The notes under the pieces were generated by a model. It did not search any database. It was not told where the DNA came from and was given only the letters and a program-made list of their open reading frames with translations. A stretch of DNA of 8,457 nt. It comes from Deltaproteobacteria bacterium (GTDB taxonomy: Bacteria; Desulfobacterota; Desulfobacteria; Desulfobacterales; B30-G6). How positions within the stretch are numbered: the stretch's first letter is position 1; each line of letters starts with the position of its first letter. This document shows, one piece after another, positions 1 through 6,624 of this stretch. Location: the NCBI GenBank assembly GCA_019313725.1, contig JAFDAT010000130.1, positions 1-8,457 on the forward strand. Reading direction: 5' to 3'. Position numbers and translations under genes: made by a program.

Positions 1-1
1 C

Positions 2-181
2 ATCGGCTACCCGCCGGTGCACAAACACACCATGGAGTTCATGAGTGACGAGATGAAGGCCTGGCCCGGTTTTATCGTGGACAAGGAATGGCAGCGCAAG
101 TGTGACACCTTCGATATGAGGCTGGCCGAGGGCAAAGGCAAAGAACTGCGTGACAAACTCTGGGAGGAACTTAAAAAGTAG
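2..181 (+). CDS. C-terminal end of a probable PotD-like ABC transporter solute-binding protein (partial)
   Basis: The frame is open from the left edge to a TAG at 179-181 and gives 59 residues; the start lies outside the window. The visible part begins IGYPPVHK, resembling the GY-x-PP-x-(N/H)K segment near the C-terminus of PotD-type (spermidine/putrescine-like) periplasmic binding proteins. An acidic, Trp-containing helical tail follows, ending in WEELKK, as is common in that family. If correct, the protein captures a polyamine-like or betaine-like amine in the periplasm for an ABC importer. It sits upstream of amine-degradation genes, which fits a transport role. Recognition rests on one short motif and the context, so another kind of extracellular solute-binding protein is possible. 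Confidence 0.5.
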   Translation: MGYPPVHKHTMEFMSDEMKAWPGFIVDKEWQRKCDTFDMRLAEGKGKELRDKLWEELKK

Positions 182-208
182 CTTTCAGAAACAACAGTAT
201 CATCGTAT

Positions 209-275
209 AACGGGAGTGCGAATGATGGCAGGAGGACGGGCAGTTGGCCAGCATGATTTCGTGCTCCCGTTTTAC
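209..275 (+). terminator. Long-loop hairpin with short T tract after the solute-binding protein
   Basis: AACGGGAG (209-216) pairs perfectly with CTCCCGTT (264-271). Pairing continues imperfectly inward through GCGAA and TTCGTGC, and the 3' arm runs into TTTTA. It lies 28 bases after the upstream stop. It could terminate the transporter transcript. The 47-base span between the main arms and the weak T tract make it an imperfect terminator, so a regulatory leader for the next gene is an alternative. Confidence 0.4.
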
Positions 276-307
276 TTACCTTTACATAGTGAGGTGCCTT
301 ACTTACC
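272..307 (+). repeat. Direct 9-base repeat TTACTTACC ahead of the oxidoreductase gene
   Basis: TTACTTACC occurs at 272-280 and again at 299-307, a 27-base spacing, in the leader of the flavin oxidoreductase gene. Two same-face copies could be a protein-binding site, but no known regulator motif is recognised and the match may be chance. Confidence 0.25.
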
Positions 308-372
308 GTGACAAGTATATTTTCGCTTTCGTGGAGTAGGAAACGTTGCCAATGCGATCTGGAGAATTACAA

Positions 373-1740
373 ATGAAAAATTTTACGTCTATGTCCAGCA
401 AACGTGAGGGTTTGAAATCGCCGGAACTGTATGAGTATTTTCTCGACAATTTCTGGTTTAAGGCCGCTGGTCTTGAAAACGAAATTATCAATGAACCACT
501 GCGGGGAAGGCATAAAGCGGATGTGGTGATTATTGGCGGCGGTTTCACCGGGCTTTCATCCGCTTACAACATCCATCGAAGATTTCCGGACAAAAAAATT
601 ATTTTGCTGGAAGGCGCTTGCTGCGGTTTTGGCGCAAGCGGCAGAAACGGAGGATTTTGCGTCGCCACATCGCTTATAGACCGGAACCTTGAAGACCCTG
701 ACGTCCGCAAAAAAAACCTGAATGTCAGCTTGCATGGCATTGAACAGATCAAGGAATTTATCGATGTGCACGGCCTGGACTGCGATTTCAAGGAAAATGG
801 CATGCTGGATGTAGCGATGAATGACATGCAAGTGAAAATAATGGAAGATGAGTGTCGGATTTTGAAAGAATGGGGATTTGATGTGGAGACGCTCTATGGA
901 AAGGATCTTGAAAAAGAAATAAAATCTCCACGATTGGTTGCGGGCCTAAAAACAAAGCACGGTGCGATCCTCAACCCGGCCAAACTGGCGCGGGGGATGA
1001 AAAAAATTGTAGAAAACATGGGCATTGAGATTCGGGAGCGTTCTGTTGTGACGCGCGTTGTGCCCGGTAAGATCCATCATGTGGATACGGAACTAGGAGA
1101 GGTCAAAGCCCCCGCCATTGTGATCGCTACCAACGCCTATTCCCATAGACTGGGCTTTTTTCAAAATCGTTTATATCCAATTTATACGTATGTGATTGCC
1201 ACCGAGCCCTTGACCAGTTCGCAGTGGGAAGCGATTGGCTGGCATAACCGCCAGGGACTTTCCGACTATCGGACGCTATTCAACTATATGATTCCCAGTA
1301 TTGACGGGCGGATCATTATTGGCGGTTCGGATGTCAAATACTATCATAATGATGGACTCGCCCCTGGAAACAACAAGACAGTCTCGCGAGAAATTCTCAA
1401 AGATCTGGTAAGGTGGTTTCCATCCCTTGAAGGAATAAAAGTTGACCACGCCTGGGGCGGCCCGACGGCGGGCACGCTTGATCATACGCCTTCCATCGGC
1501 GTTATGGGAGACCATAATAATATTTACTATGGCGTCGGTTATGGCGAGGGGGTTCCATCCACGCAGACAGGCGGCAGGATTATTGCCGACTTGATGGCGG
1601 GAGAAAAAAACGAATTCACCACGCACGCTGTTGTCAATCGAAATATTCCCTACGCGGGGCCGAAAGTACTGCGCTCATTCTTCGGCGGTTTGAAAAAGTG
1701 GTATATGGTTAATGTGGAAAAGTTCAGAGGGCATATCTGA
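373..1740 (+). CDS. FAD-dependent oxidoreductase of the DAO family (amine/amino-acid oxidase type)
   Basis: The 455-residue protein matches the length of DAO-family enzymes such as gamma-glutamylputrescine oxidoreductase and DadA-like dehydrogenases. A Rossmann FAD-binding motif lies at about residues 50-62 (VVIIGGGFTGLSS), with the acidic E80 ending the second strand (IILLEG). The family-typical GFGASGRNGG follows at 85-94, and GVGYGEGVPSTQTGG near 387-401 forms the C-terminal flavin-contact segment. It probably oxidises a secondary or tertiary amine in the cytoplasm; the substrate is not readable from sequence. I chose ATG 373 because GGAG at 361-364 precedes it by eight bases. In-frame TTG 346 and ATG 352 are weaker alternatives that would add nine or seven residues. 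Two methyltransferase genes follow downstream, suggesting it handles a demethylation intermediate or the demethylated amine. Confidence 0.85.
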   Translation: MKNFTSMSSKREGLKSPELYEYFLDNFWFKAAGLENEIINEPLRGRHKADVVIIGGGFTGLSSAYNIHRRFPDKKIILLEGACCGFGASGRNGGFCVATSLIDRNLEDPDVRKKNLNVSLHGIEQIKEFIDVHGLDCDFKENGMLDVAMNDMQVKIMEDECRILKEWGFDVETLYGKDLEKEIKSPRLVAGLKTKHGAILNPAKLARGMKKIVENMGIEIRERSVVTRVVPGKIHHVDTELGEVKAPAIVIATNAYSHRLGFFQNRLYPIYTYVIATEPLTSSQWEAIGWHNRQGLSDYRTLFNYMIPSIDGRIIIGGSDVKYYHNDGLAPGNNKTVSREILKDLVRWFPSLEGIKVDHAWGGPTAGTLDHTPSIGVMGDHNNIYYGVGYGEGVPSTQTGGRIIADLMAGEKNEFTTHAVVNRNIPYAGPKVLRSFFGGLKKWYMVNVEKFRGHI

Positions 1741-1777
1741 TGAGCACCCTTTAGCGACTAAGCGGAATTTTCATAGC

Positions 1778-1787
1778 CGACATGTCG
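1778..1787. promoter_or_regulatory. Perfect 10-base palindrome in the gap before the first methyltransferase
   Basis: CGACATGTCG is a perfect palindrome in the 120-base gap between the oxidoreductase and the methyltransferase genes. A further inverted pair, AGCGAC (1753-1758) and GTCGCT (1784-1789), overlaps it. This could be an operator or a small hairpin. No convincing -35/-10 pair was found beside it, so the role is unknown. Confidence 0.3.
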
Positions 1788-1860
1788 CTGGCTGTCTGAC
1801 TACTTTGCCATGTTGTTGATGCAACCTTGGGGTTAACGAGTTTGTGAGTAAGGAGGCTTT

Positions 1861-3294
1861 ATGAAAACGTCGGTGCAGGTTTTGTCCCCGGACGAACGCC
1901 ATCGAGTGCATGAGAAAACACTGAATATTCTTGAAAAGACGGGGGTTCGGATGGAAACACCCCGAGGGCGTCAGATACTGCGGGATGCGGGCGCTCGGGT
2001 TGACGACGTCAATAAGATAGTAAGATTCCCCCGAGCAGTGGTTGAGTCATCCCTTGAACTTGTGACCAGGGACTTTGTTTTGAGCTCACGCCGCCCCGGC
2101 CATGACCTGGTCATGAATGGTGGCAATAGTACGCTCTGCCCGGATGGCTGTGGAACGATGGTGTTGGACAGCGCAACCGGTCAGCGGCGGATAGCCATGT
2201 ATGACGATTGGGAAAAAATCACCAGCTTGGCTGATGCGCTGGATGAAATCGGGGTGTATTGGTGTCAGGTTGTTCCCAGCGACCGGGGTAAAGCCCTCGG
2301 GGATACCGTCGACTACTTTTGCAGGGTTTTCAGGGGATTTTCCAAACACGTTCAGGATGGTCCCAAGGTCGATCACGAAGTTCCCTGGTTCACGGAAATA
2401 CTGCAGACGGTTTTCGGTTCGAAGGATGACATCAAAAAGAACCACCCTGTTTCCCATGAGGTTTGCCCCCAATCTCCGCTTACCATCGACCATAAATATA
2501 CAGAGGCCTGCCTGGCCCTCAAAGGCTGGAATATTCCTGTGGCTATCATGCCCATGCCGTTGATGGGATGCAGCGCACCGGCCAGCATGATCGCGACTGT
2601 CATTCAGGGCAATTTCGAAGTCCTGGCTACGCTCTGTCTGCTGCAGGCCAATGAACCGGGCGTTCCCATCATCTACGCGCCGGCCCTGGCCGTAATGAAT
2701 CCTCGAACCGCCAGTCCCAGCTATGCCGCGGTGGGATTTTCGATCATGGACATGGCTGCAACCGAAATGGCCAACTACTATGGATTGCCGTCCGAGTCCT
2801 CGCCCGGTGGTTCGGACGCCCACATCCTGGATTTTCAGAACGCGCATGAAGGCGCGGCCCTTTCTATGCCGACCATGCTCTCCTGGCCGGATATTGTCGT
2901 CGGCCCCGGAATGCTGGACGGATCGATGGTATCCAGCCTTGAAAAGATGCTGCTAGATGTGGAAGTATTCCGTCTGGCCAAATGTGTACACAGGGGGCTG
3001 GATACCAGTGAGGAAAGATGGCTGACCGACGTGATTTCCATGGTCGGCCCCGGCGGCGATTATCTGAGTGAGGAGTCGACTGTGGCTGCACTTAGGAGTG
3101 ATGAATGGTACATCCCGGAACTTGGATATCATGAAGACTTTGAAAAATGGTCAGCCGGTGATCGGACCACCCTCCAGGAAGAGGCCCGGGAAAAAGTGGC
3201 CGGAATACTAAAAAAACATGAACCCTTGCCTTTGGGCAATGATATCGAGAGAGAACTGGCGAACATCTGTAAGCGCGCTAGGGAAATAACCTGA
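1861..3294 (+). CDS. MttB-family (trimethylamine methyltransferase-like) methyltransferase, non-pyrrolysine, copy 1
   Basis: The 477-residue protein has the usual length of the MttB superfamily. These TIM-barrel enzymes move a methyl group from a quaternary amine to a cobalamin-bound corrinoid protein. The family-like segment PMPLMGCSAPASMIATVIQG is at 231-250, GPGMLDGSMVSSLEK at 348-362, and GPGGDYLSEEST at 397-408. These are followed by the typical C-terminal stretch with an acidic-aromatic FEKW (427-430) and a PLPL ending near 455. The reading frame contains no in-frame TAG, so it belongs to the non-pyrrolysine branch. Characterised members of that branch include MtgB (glycine betaine), MtpB (proline betaine) and MtcB (carnitine). 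AAGGAGG at 1850-1856, four bases before the ATG, is a strong ribosome site. No corrinoid protein gene is in the window, so the partner must lie elsewhere. The substrate is unknown. Confidence 0.88.
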   Translation: MKTSVQVLSPDERHRVHEKTLNILEKTGVRMETPRGRQILRDAGARVDDVNKIVRFPRAVVESSLELVTRDFVLSSRRPGHDLVMNGGNSTLCPDGCGTMVLDSATGQRRIAMYDDWEKITSLADALDEIGVYWCQVVPSDRGKALGDTVDYFCRVFRGFSKHVQDGPKVDHEVPWFTEILQTVFGSKDDIKKNHPVSHEVCPQSPLTIDHKYTEACLALKGWNIPVAIMPMPLMGCSAPASMIATVIQGNFEVLATLCLLQANEPGVPIIYAPALAVMNPRTASPSYAAVGFSIMDMAATEMANYYGLPSESSPGGSDAHILDFQNAHEGAALSMPTMLSWPDIVVGPGMLDGSMVSSLEKMLLDVEVFRLAKCVHRGLDTSEERWLTDVISMVGPGGDYLSEESTVAALRSDEWYIPELGYHEDFEKWSAGDRTTLQEEAREKVAGILKKHEPLPLGNDIERELANICKRAREIT

Positions 3295-3314
3295 GTTTTA
3301 TTCCAGCATTAAAA

Positions 3315-3353
3315 ACCTGGTCCTTTGAGCCAGGTCAGAGCTATTAGGCTCTG
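3315..3353 (+). terminator. Two adjacent small hairpins just after the first methyltransferase gene
   Basis: ACCTGG (3315-3320) pairs with CCAGGT (3330-3335). It is followed with no gap by CAGAGC (3336-3341) pairing with GCTCTG (3348-3353). The pair begins 21 bases after the stop codon. It could end transcription or protect the 3' end of the mRNA. No T tract follows (the next bases are CCAAAATAAATAA), so an intrinsic terminator is only one possibility. Confidence 0.4.
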
Positions 3354-3369
3354 CCAAAATAAATAATTT

Positions 3370-3498
3370 AAAGTGTCAAGTGATCTAAAATTATAAGTGA
3401 TCTAAAGTTGATGAATCGCTACGTTCTGCCATTTATAAAAAAGATAGAATTCCTTAACTTTAGTCACTTTAGTTCACTTTAGCCCACTTTAGTCACTC
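3370..3498. repeat. Family of short AAGTGA-n-CTAAA repeats in opposite orientations (palindromic or REP/MITE-like element)
   Basis: The left arm has AAGTGATCTAAA at 3378-3389 and again at 3395-3406 (17-base period), plus a partial copy, AAAGTGTC, at 3370-3377. The right arm, 3456-3498, contains four head-to-tail copies of ACTTTAG with a 9-10 base period: ACTTTAGTC, ACTTTAGTTC, ACTTTAGCCC, ACTTTAGTC. The right-arm unit read in reverse complement (GACTAAAGT, GAACTAAAGT) is the left-arm unit, so the arms form a large imperfect inverted repeat around about 50 A/T-rich bases. This is seen directly. That it is a dispersed genomic repeat, such as a REP/RAYT-associated or MITE-like sequence, is inference. 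Confidence 0.7.
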
Positions 3499-3509
3499 AT
3501 ATGTTATGG

Positions 3510-3569
3510 CGTAGATACTCCCTTCCAGGGAGCATCCAGTGCCGGGCCCTCTGGACCCGGGTATCTACG
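3510..3569 (+). other. Compact GC-rich foldable block closed by a perfect 9-base stem
   Basis: CGTAGATAC (3510-3518) pairs perfectly with GTATCTACG (3561-3569). Inside are CTCCC/GGGAG (3518-3522 with 3528-3532) and either CCGGG/CCCGG (3542-3546 with 3556-3560) or TCCAG/CTGGA (3535-3539 with 3551-3555). The result resembles a three-way junction. A further hairpin, CGCAT-GGAA-ATGCG with a GNRA-type loop, lies at 3600-3613. It could be a structured RNA leader of the second methyltransferase, the terminal part of a mobile repeat, or a cruciform. An alternative reading is a decayed N-terminus of a REP-associated transposase, because one frame gives RRYSLPG, but this is weak. Confidence 0.45.
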
Positions 3570-3706
3570 TATGATTGCAAGATGGGAAAAAGAGGAGCCC
3601 GCATGGAAATGCGTGGTGCTGCACTCTCGCTTTGGTTCAAGAAAAACAATCTAGCTGATAAACGAAAAATTGTTGAAAGTATAAAACAAAATAAAGGAAA
3701 TAAACC

Positions 3707-5137
3707 ATGGCAAATGCAAAAATGACATTTTTGAGCCAATCGGAAATTGAATTGATTCACACCCAGAGTCTCAGGGCCCTGCAGGAGATCGGCATCAAGG
3801 TGCACAGCATTCCGACCCTGAAACTGTTGGAGGCCAGGGGCGCCGACGTCGATTTTGATACTTATGTGGCCAAGCTGTCCGAGTCGGTGGTGGCAGACGC
3901 ACTGCATTTGGCCCCCAAGACATTCAGGCTGTGTGCCCGGGACCCGCAAAATGATCTGACCATGCCGTCCCATCCCTGCCCATACGGGACTACCAGCGGG
4001 CTGGCCGTGTTTGTCACCGATTATGAAACCGGCGAATATCGCCCTTCCTCCCGCAAGGACATCGCCGCCTTTGCGAGGCTGGGGGATGCCTTGTCACCGG
4101 ATTTTTTATGGACCGCCATTACGGCCAACGATGTTCCTGAATTTTCTCACGGTCCCCATGAATTATGGCAGACCATGCAAAACACCCAAAAACACGTGCA
4201 GGGCGTTACCGTACAAAGTGCGCGAGATGCGAATATACAAATCGAGCTGGCCGCCCTCATCGCCGGCGGGCGGGAGGTCCTCAGGGAGCGTCCCCTGATG
4301 TCGGTGATCAGCTGCCCCCTGGCACCGCTCTCCTTTGAAACCGGTGCTATAGAAGCCCAGGTCGAGTTCGCCAAGGCGGGCATTCCAATCTGCTCCATGT
4401 CCATGTCCCTGGGGGGGCTGTCCGCCCCGGTGACCGTGGCCGGCATGATGATGAACGCCAACACCGAAAACCTGGCCAGCCTTGTGATCACCCAGGCCGC
4501 AGCCCCCGGCGCACCGCACGTCTATACCTCTGAATCGGCCCCCATGGACATGCTGTCCGGCAATATCAACTACGGCGCCCCTGAAAAGGTGCTGGTCAGT
4601 TACGGGCTGGGCCAGATGGCCAGGCACTACGGCCTGCCCTGCCTGGTGGCCGACACCGGTTTCGGGCATGACACCAAAGGCGGTCTCGAGAGTGTTCAGT
4701 TCATCACCAATGAGTTCATCGGCCTGGCAGCTTATACGGATATCATTACCGGCATGGGTAGTGTCGATGGAGCCAAGGGGATTTCCTTTGAGCAGTTGGT
4801 CATCGATTCCTACATGTGGGATTTTTTCAAAGACTACCTGAAGGAGATTGAAATCAGCGAGGAAAAGATGGGGTTGGATGCGATCAAGGCCGTCGGCCAC
4901 GGGGGAGATTTTCTTTCCAGTGACCACACGCTCAAGTATTTGAGGAGCGATCTGACCCAGTGGGATAAGGCTAAACTGGATCTGCTGGCCCTGGACAAGG
5001 ATGCAATGCCCCGGGAGGCAAACCGCATCGTAAAACAGGTCCTTGCCGAGCACCAGGTGCCGGTTCTGGATGAAGCGATCCTGCGTGAAGGCGATGAAAT
5101 CCTCAGGGCCTATGAAAAAGAGGTCACGAGAGCATAA
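3707..5137 (+). CDS. MttB-family (trimethylamine methyltransferase-like) methyltransferase, non-pyrrolysine, copy 2
   Basis: This 476-residue protein is a diverged paralogue of the upstream methyltransferase with the same domain plan. GGLSAPVTVAGMMMNANTE is at 236-254, GMGSVDG at 349-355, and GHGGDFLSSDHTLKYLRSD at 397-415; the last matches the corresponding segment of copy 1. After about residue 416 it lacks the aromatic FEKW stretch and carries a different acidic, Leu-rich tail, so substrate or partner may differ. There is no in-frame TAG, so no pyrrolysine. AAGGA at 3694-3698 lies eight bases before the ATG. A lysine-dehydrogenase-like gene starts 73 bases after its stop with no terminator between, so the two are probably co-transcribed. 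Catalysis would need a corrinoid protein not present here. Confidence 0.87.
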   Translation: MANAKMTFLSQSEIELIHTQSLRALQEIGIKVHSIPTLKLLEARGADVDFDTYVAKLSESVVADALHLAPKTFRLCARDPQNDLTMPSHPCPYGTTSGLAVFVTDYETGEYRPSSRKDIAAFARLGDALSPDFLWTAITANDVPEFSHGPHELWQTMQNTQKHVQGVTVQSARDANIQIELAALIAGGREVLRERPLMSVISCPLAPLSFETGAIEAQVEFAKAGIPICSMSMSLGGLSAPVTVAGMMMNANTENLASLVITQAAAPGAPHVYTSESAPMDMLSGNINYGAPEKVLVSYGLGQMARHYGLPCLVADTGFGHDTKGGLESVQFITNEFIGLAAYTDIITGMGSVDGAKGISFEQLVIDSYMWDFFKDYLKEIEISEEKMGLDAIKAVGHGGDFLSSDHTLKYLRSDLTQWDKAKLDLLALDKDAMPREANRIVKQVLAEHQVPVLDEAILREGDEILRAYEKEVTRA

Positions 5138-5210
5138 TGATGTAGCTAAACGAAGATTGTATAAAGCAAAGTATTATGATTCATCTTATGACATAAAAAG
5201 TGAGGAAAAT

Positions 5211-6347
5211 ATGAGTAGAATAGTAGTCTTGGGCTGTGGGCCAGTAGGAAAACACATGGCCATCGATCTGTGTAAGGATCCCGACTGTGAGGTCGTCTCG
5301 GTAGACATCAACCAGGAGGTCCTGGAGCACCTGACCAAAGAACACTCCGTCCTGACCCGGGTAGAGGACCTCTCCACGGCGGCAGGAGTCACGCGGGCCG
5401 TTGCGGATGCAGACATTGTTATCGGTTCAGTGCCCGGCCCCTTGGGATACGCGATGCTTGAAGCGGTCATTCGTGCAGGCAAGAACATTGTGGACATCTC
5501 GTACTTCCTAGAGGATCCGTTCGGACTGGACGACCTGGCCAAGGAAAAGGGAGTCACCGCAGTGGTGGACTGCGGTGTGGTACCAGGTATGTCCAACATC
5601 ATTCTCGGTGATCATATGCGGAAGATGAAGGTTACCGGCTATGAGTGCTTCGTCGGCGGCTTTCCAAAGTCGAGGAACGCCCCTTTAGGGTATAAGACGG
5701 ACTTTCCTGTCTTGGAAGTTTTTGAGGAATACTCCGCCCCTGGCAGAAATATTGAAGATGGTAAGGTGGTCGAAAAGCTGGCGCTCTCCGAAACCATGAC
5801 TATTGATCTCCCTAAAGTCGGCACCATGGCATGTCTTAACTCCGACGGGCTCAGAACCCTGATCCATACCTCTGCCTCTGAAATCCCAAACATGTTCGAG
5901 AAGACCCTGCGCTATCCCGAACACGTAGATCAGATGCGCATCTTCAATGATGCCGGATTCTTCAGTCAGACTCCCATCCAGGTGAATGGCGCTTCGGTGC
6001 GGCCGATAGATGTGACCGCGTCGATTCTCACCCCGCTTTGGAAATACGAACCAGGCGAGGCTGATCTCACTGTCATGAGACTGATAATTTCCGGTTTGGA
6101 AGATGGGAAGCCTGTGACCTACACCTACGATATGTGCGACGAATACGATCTTGCAACAGGGACCCCCTCCATGGCTAGGACGACCGGGTACACCTGTGCT
6201 GCGGTCACCCGGGTGGTGCTTGACGGCGGTTATTCACAAATAGGGATAAGTGCTCCCGAGTTCGTGGGGCGTGTCGACGGGTGCCGGGAAAGCATCAAAA
6301 AATATCTGGAGGATCGAGGTGTCCATTGCAAGATGCAACGGTCCTAA
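5211..6347 (+). CDS. Saccharopine dehydrogenase family protein, lysine 6-dehydrogenase-like
   Basis: The 378-residue protein is close to the ~385-residue length of lysine 6-dehydrogenase. A dinucleotide-binding motif is at 5-13 (VVLGCGPVG), and an acidic residue ends the second strand (VVSVDIN, D32), which favours NAD over NADP. Two blocks resemble lysine 6-dehydrogenase as I remember it: VVDCGVVPGMSNIILG at 118-133, and MARTTGYTCAAVTRVV starting at 321 followed by GISAPE. Such enzymes oxidise the epsilon-amine of lysine, giving an aldehyde that cyclises to piperideine-6-carboxylate. The frame is open from 5043, but ATG 5211 is chosen because GAGG (5202-5205) precedes it and the Rossmann strand begins at once. 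It follows copy 2 of the methyltransferase. The true substrate may be a different amino acid. Confidence 0.82.
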   Translation: MSRIVVLGCGPVGKHMAIDLCKDPDCEVVSVDINQEVLEHLTKEHSVLTRVEDLSTAAGVTRAVADADIVIGSVPGPLGYAMLEAVIRAGKNIVDISYFLEDPFGLDDLAKEKGVTAVVDCGVVPGMSNIILGDHMRKMKVTGYECFVGGFPKSRNAPLGYKTDFPVLEVFEEYSAPGRNIEDGKVVEKLALSETMTIDLPKVGTMACLNSDGLRTLIHTSASEIPNMFEKTLRYPEHVDQMRIFNDAGFFSQTPIQVNGASVRPIDVTASILTPLWKYEPGEADLTVMRLIISGLEDGKPVTYTYDMCDEYDLATGTPSMARTTGYTCAAVTRVVLDGGYSQIGISAPEFVGRVDGCRESIKKYLEDRGVHCKMQRS

Positions 6348-6376
6348 AAGGATAAGCGGCTGAGTATCGGGGGGAA

Positions 6377-6396
6377 TACAATATCGAAATATTGTA
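6377..6396. repeat. Perfect 8-base-pair hairpin with CGAA loop
   Basis: TACAATAT (6377-6384) and ATATTGTA (6389-6396) form a perfect stem around CGAA, 30 bases after the dehydrogenase stop codon. It is A/T-rich and has no T tract, so it is not a convincing terminator. It could be an mRNA 3'-end structure or a protein-binding palindrome. Confidence 0.4.
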
Positions 6397-6420
6397 GCCT
6401 GATGAATGGTGAATGAGATG

Positions 6421-6470
6421 GGTTGCAGACCTAAAAAAGCCTCCTGCAATCGGATAACCGATTCGGATAA
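6421..6470. repeat. Overlapping alternative hairpins and a short direct repeat
   Basis: GGTTGCAG (6421-6428) can pair with CTGCAATC (6444-6451, one wobble). AATCGG (6448-6453) can instead pair with CCGATT (6458-6463) around ATAA. The two stems share bases 6448-6451, so they exclude each other. TCGGATAA is also repeated at 6450-6457 and 6463-6470. Alternative pairing can act in attenuation, but no gene follows closely downstream on the plus strand, so function is unknown. Confidence 0.3.
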
Positions 6471-6540
6471 AATCGTCTTACCCCAAGGGGCCGAATTAGA
6501 TAAGATCGTGATATGCTATGCTTTAATTTGGCTTAGTGGC

Positions 6541-6563
6541 GGCGGGAGTCTAACCCGTCTTTT
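6541..6563 (+). terminator. Candidate intrinsic terminator after the dehydrogenase
   Basis: GGCGGG (6541-6546) pairs with CCCGTC (6554-6559, one G-T wobble) around a 7-base loop and is followed directly by TTTT. It lies 194 bases after the dehydrogenase stop and just before the promoter of the next gene. That is where the metabolic transcript would be expected to end. The same bases read on the minus strand look like a tRNA/tmRNA T-arm, which is a competing explanation. Confidence 0.45.
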
Positions 6564-6583
6564 ACCAAAAGTTAGAAATTAAT

Positions 6584-6612
6584 TTGACAAATATAACTCT
6601 CTTTTATACGAT
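6584..6612 (+). promoter_or_regulatory. Near-consensus sigma70-type promoter for mntA
   Basis: TTGACA at 6584-6589 is a perfect -35 hexamer. A 17-base spacer leads to TACGAT (6607-6612), four of six matches to TATAAT. Transcription would begin near 6619-6620 and leave a leader of about 100 bases before the antitoxin ATG at 6719. Confidence 0.6.
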
Positions 6613-6624
6613 AACATATTAGAA

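Noticed and set aside
2086..2847. Long minus-strand open frame (253 codons) opposite methyltransferase copy 1
   Set aside because: Antisense shadow; composition is odd and there is no family motif, while the plus strand encodes a clear MttB homologue with a strong ribosome site.
3370..3498. CRISPR array
   Set aside because: The units are only 9-12 bases with almost no spacers, and lie in both orientations; no cas gene is nearby.
3533..3549. Possible cobalamin riboswitch B12-box-like GGCACTGG on the minus strand
   Set aside because: It differs from GCCACTG, faces away from the second methyltransferase, has no minus-strand gene to control, and lacks the rest of the riboswitch fold as far as I can see.
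3501..3725. 74-codon plus-strand frame through the repeat and hairpin block
   Set aside because: It runs through the structured block and overlaps the true start of methyltransferase copy 2. The RRYSLPG fragment is only weakly like a REP-associated transposase N-terminus.
4163..5053. Long minus-strand open frame (296 codons) opposite methyltransferase copy 2
   Set aside because: It is antisense to a clear MttB-family gene, has no recognisable domain, and such frames arise readily opposite GC-rich coding DNA.
1861..5137. Pyrrolysine-containing (amber read-through) MttB
   Set aside because: Both methyltransferase frames are full length without any in-frame TAG, so they belong to the non-pyrrolysine branch.
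5043..5210. N-terminal extension of the lysine-dehydrogenase-like protein
   Set aside because: The extra 56 codons overlap the end of the methyltransferase in another frame, look unlike the family, and the internal ATG 5211 has a ribosome site and begins the Rossmann fold directly.
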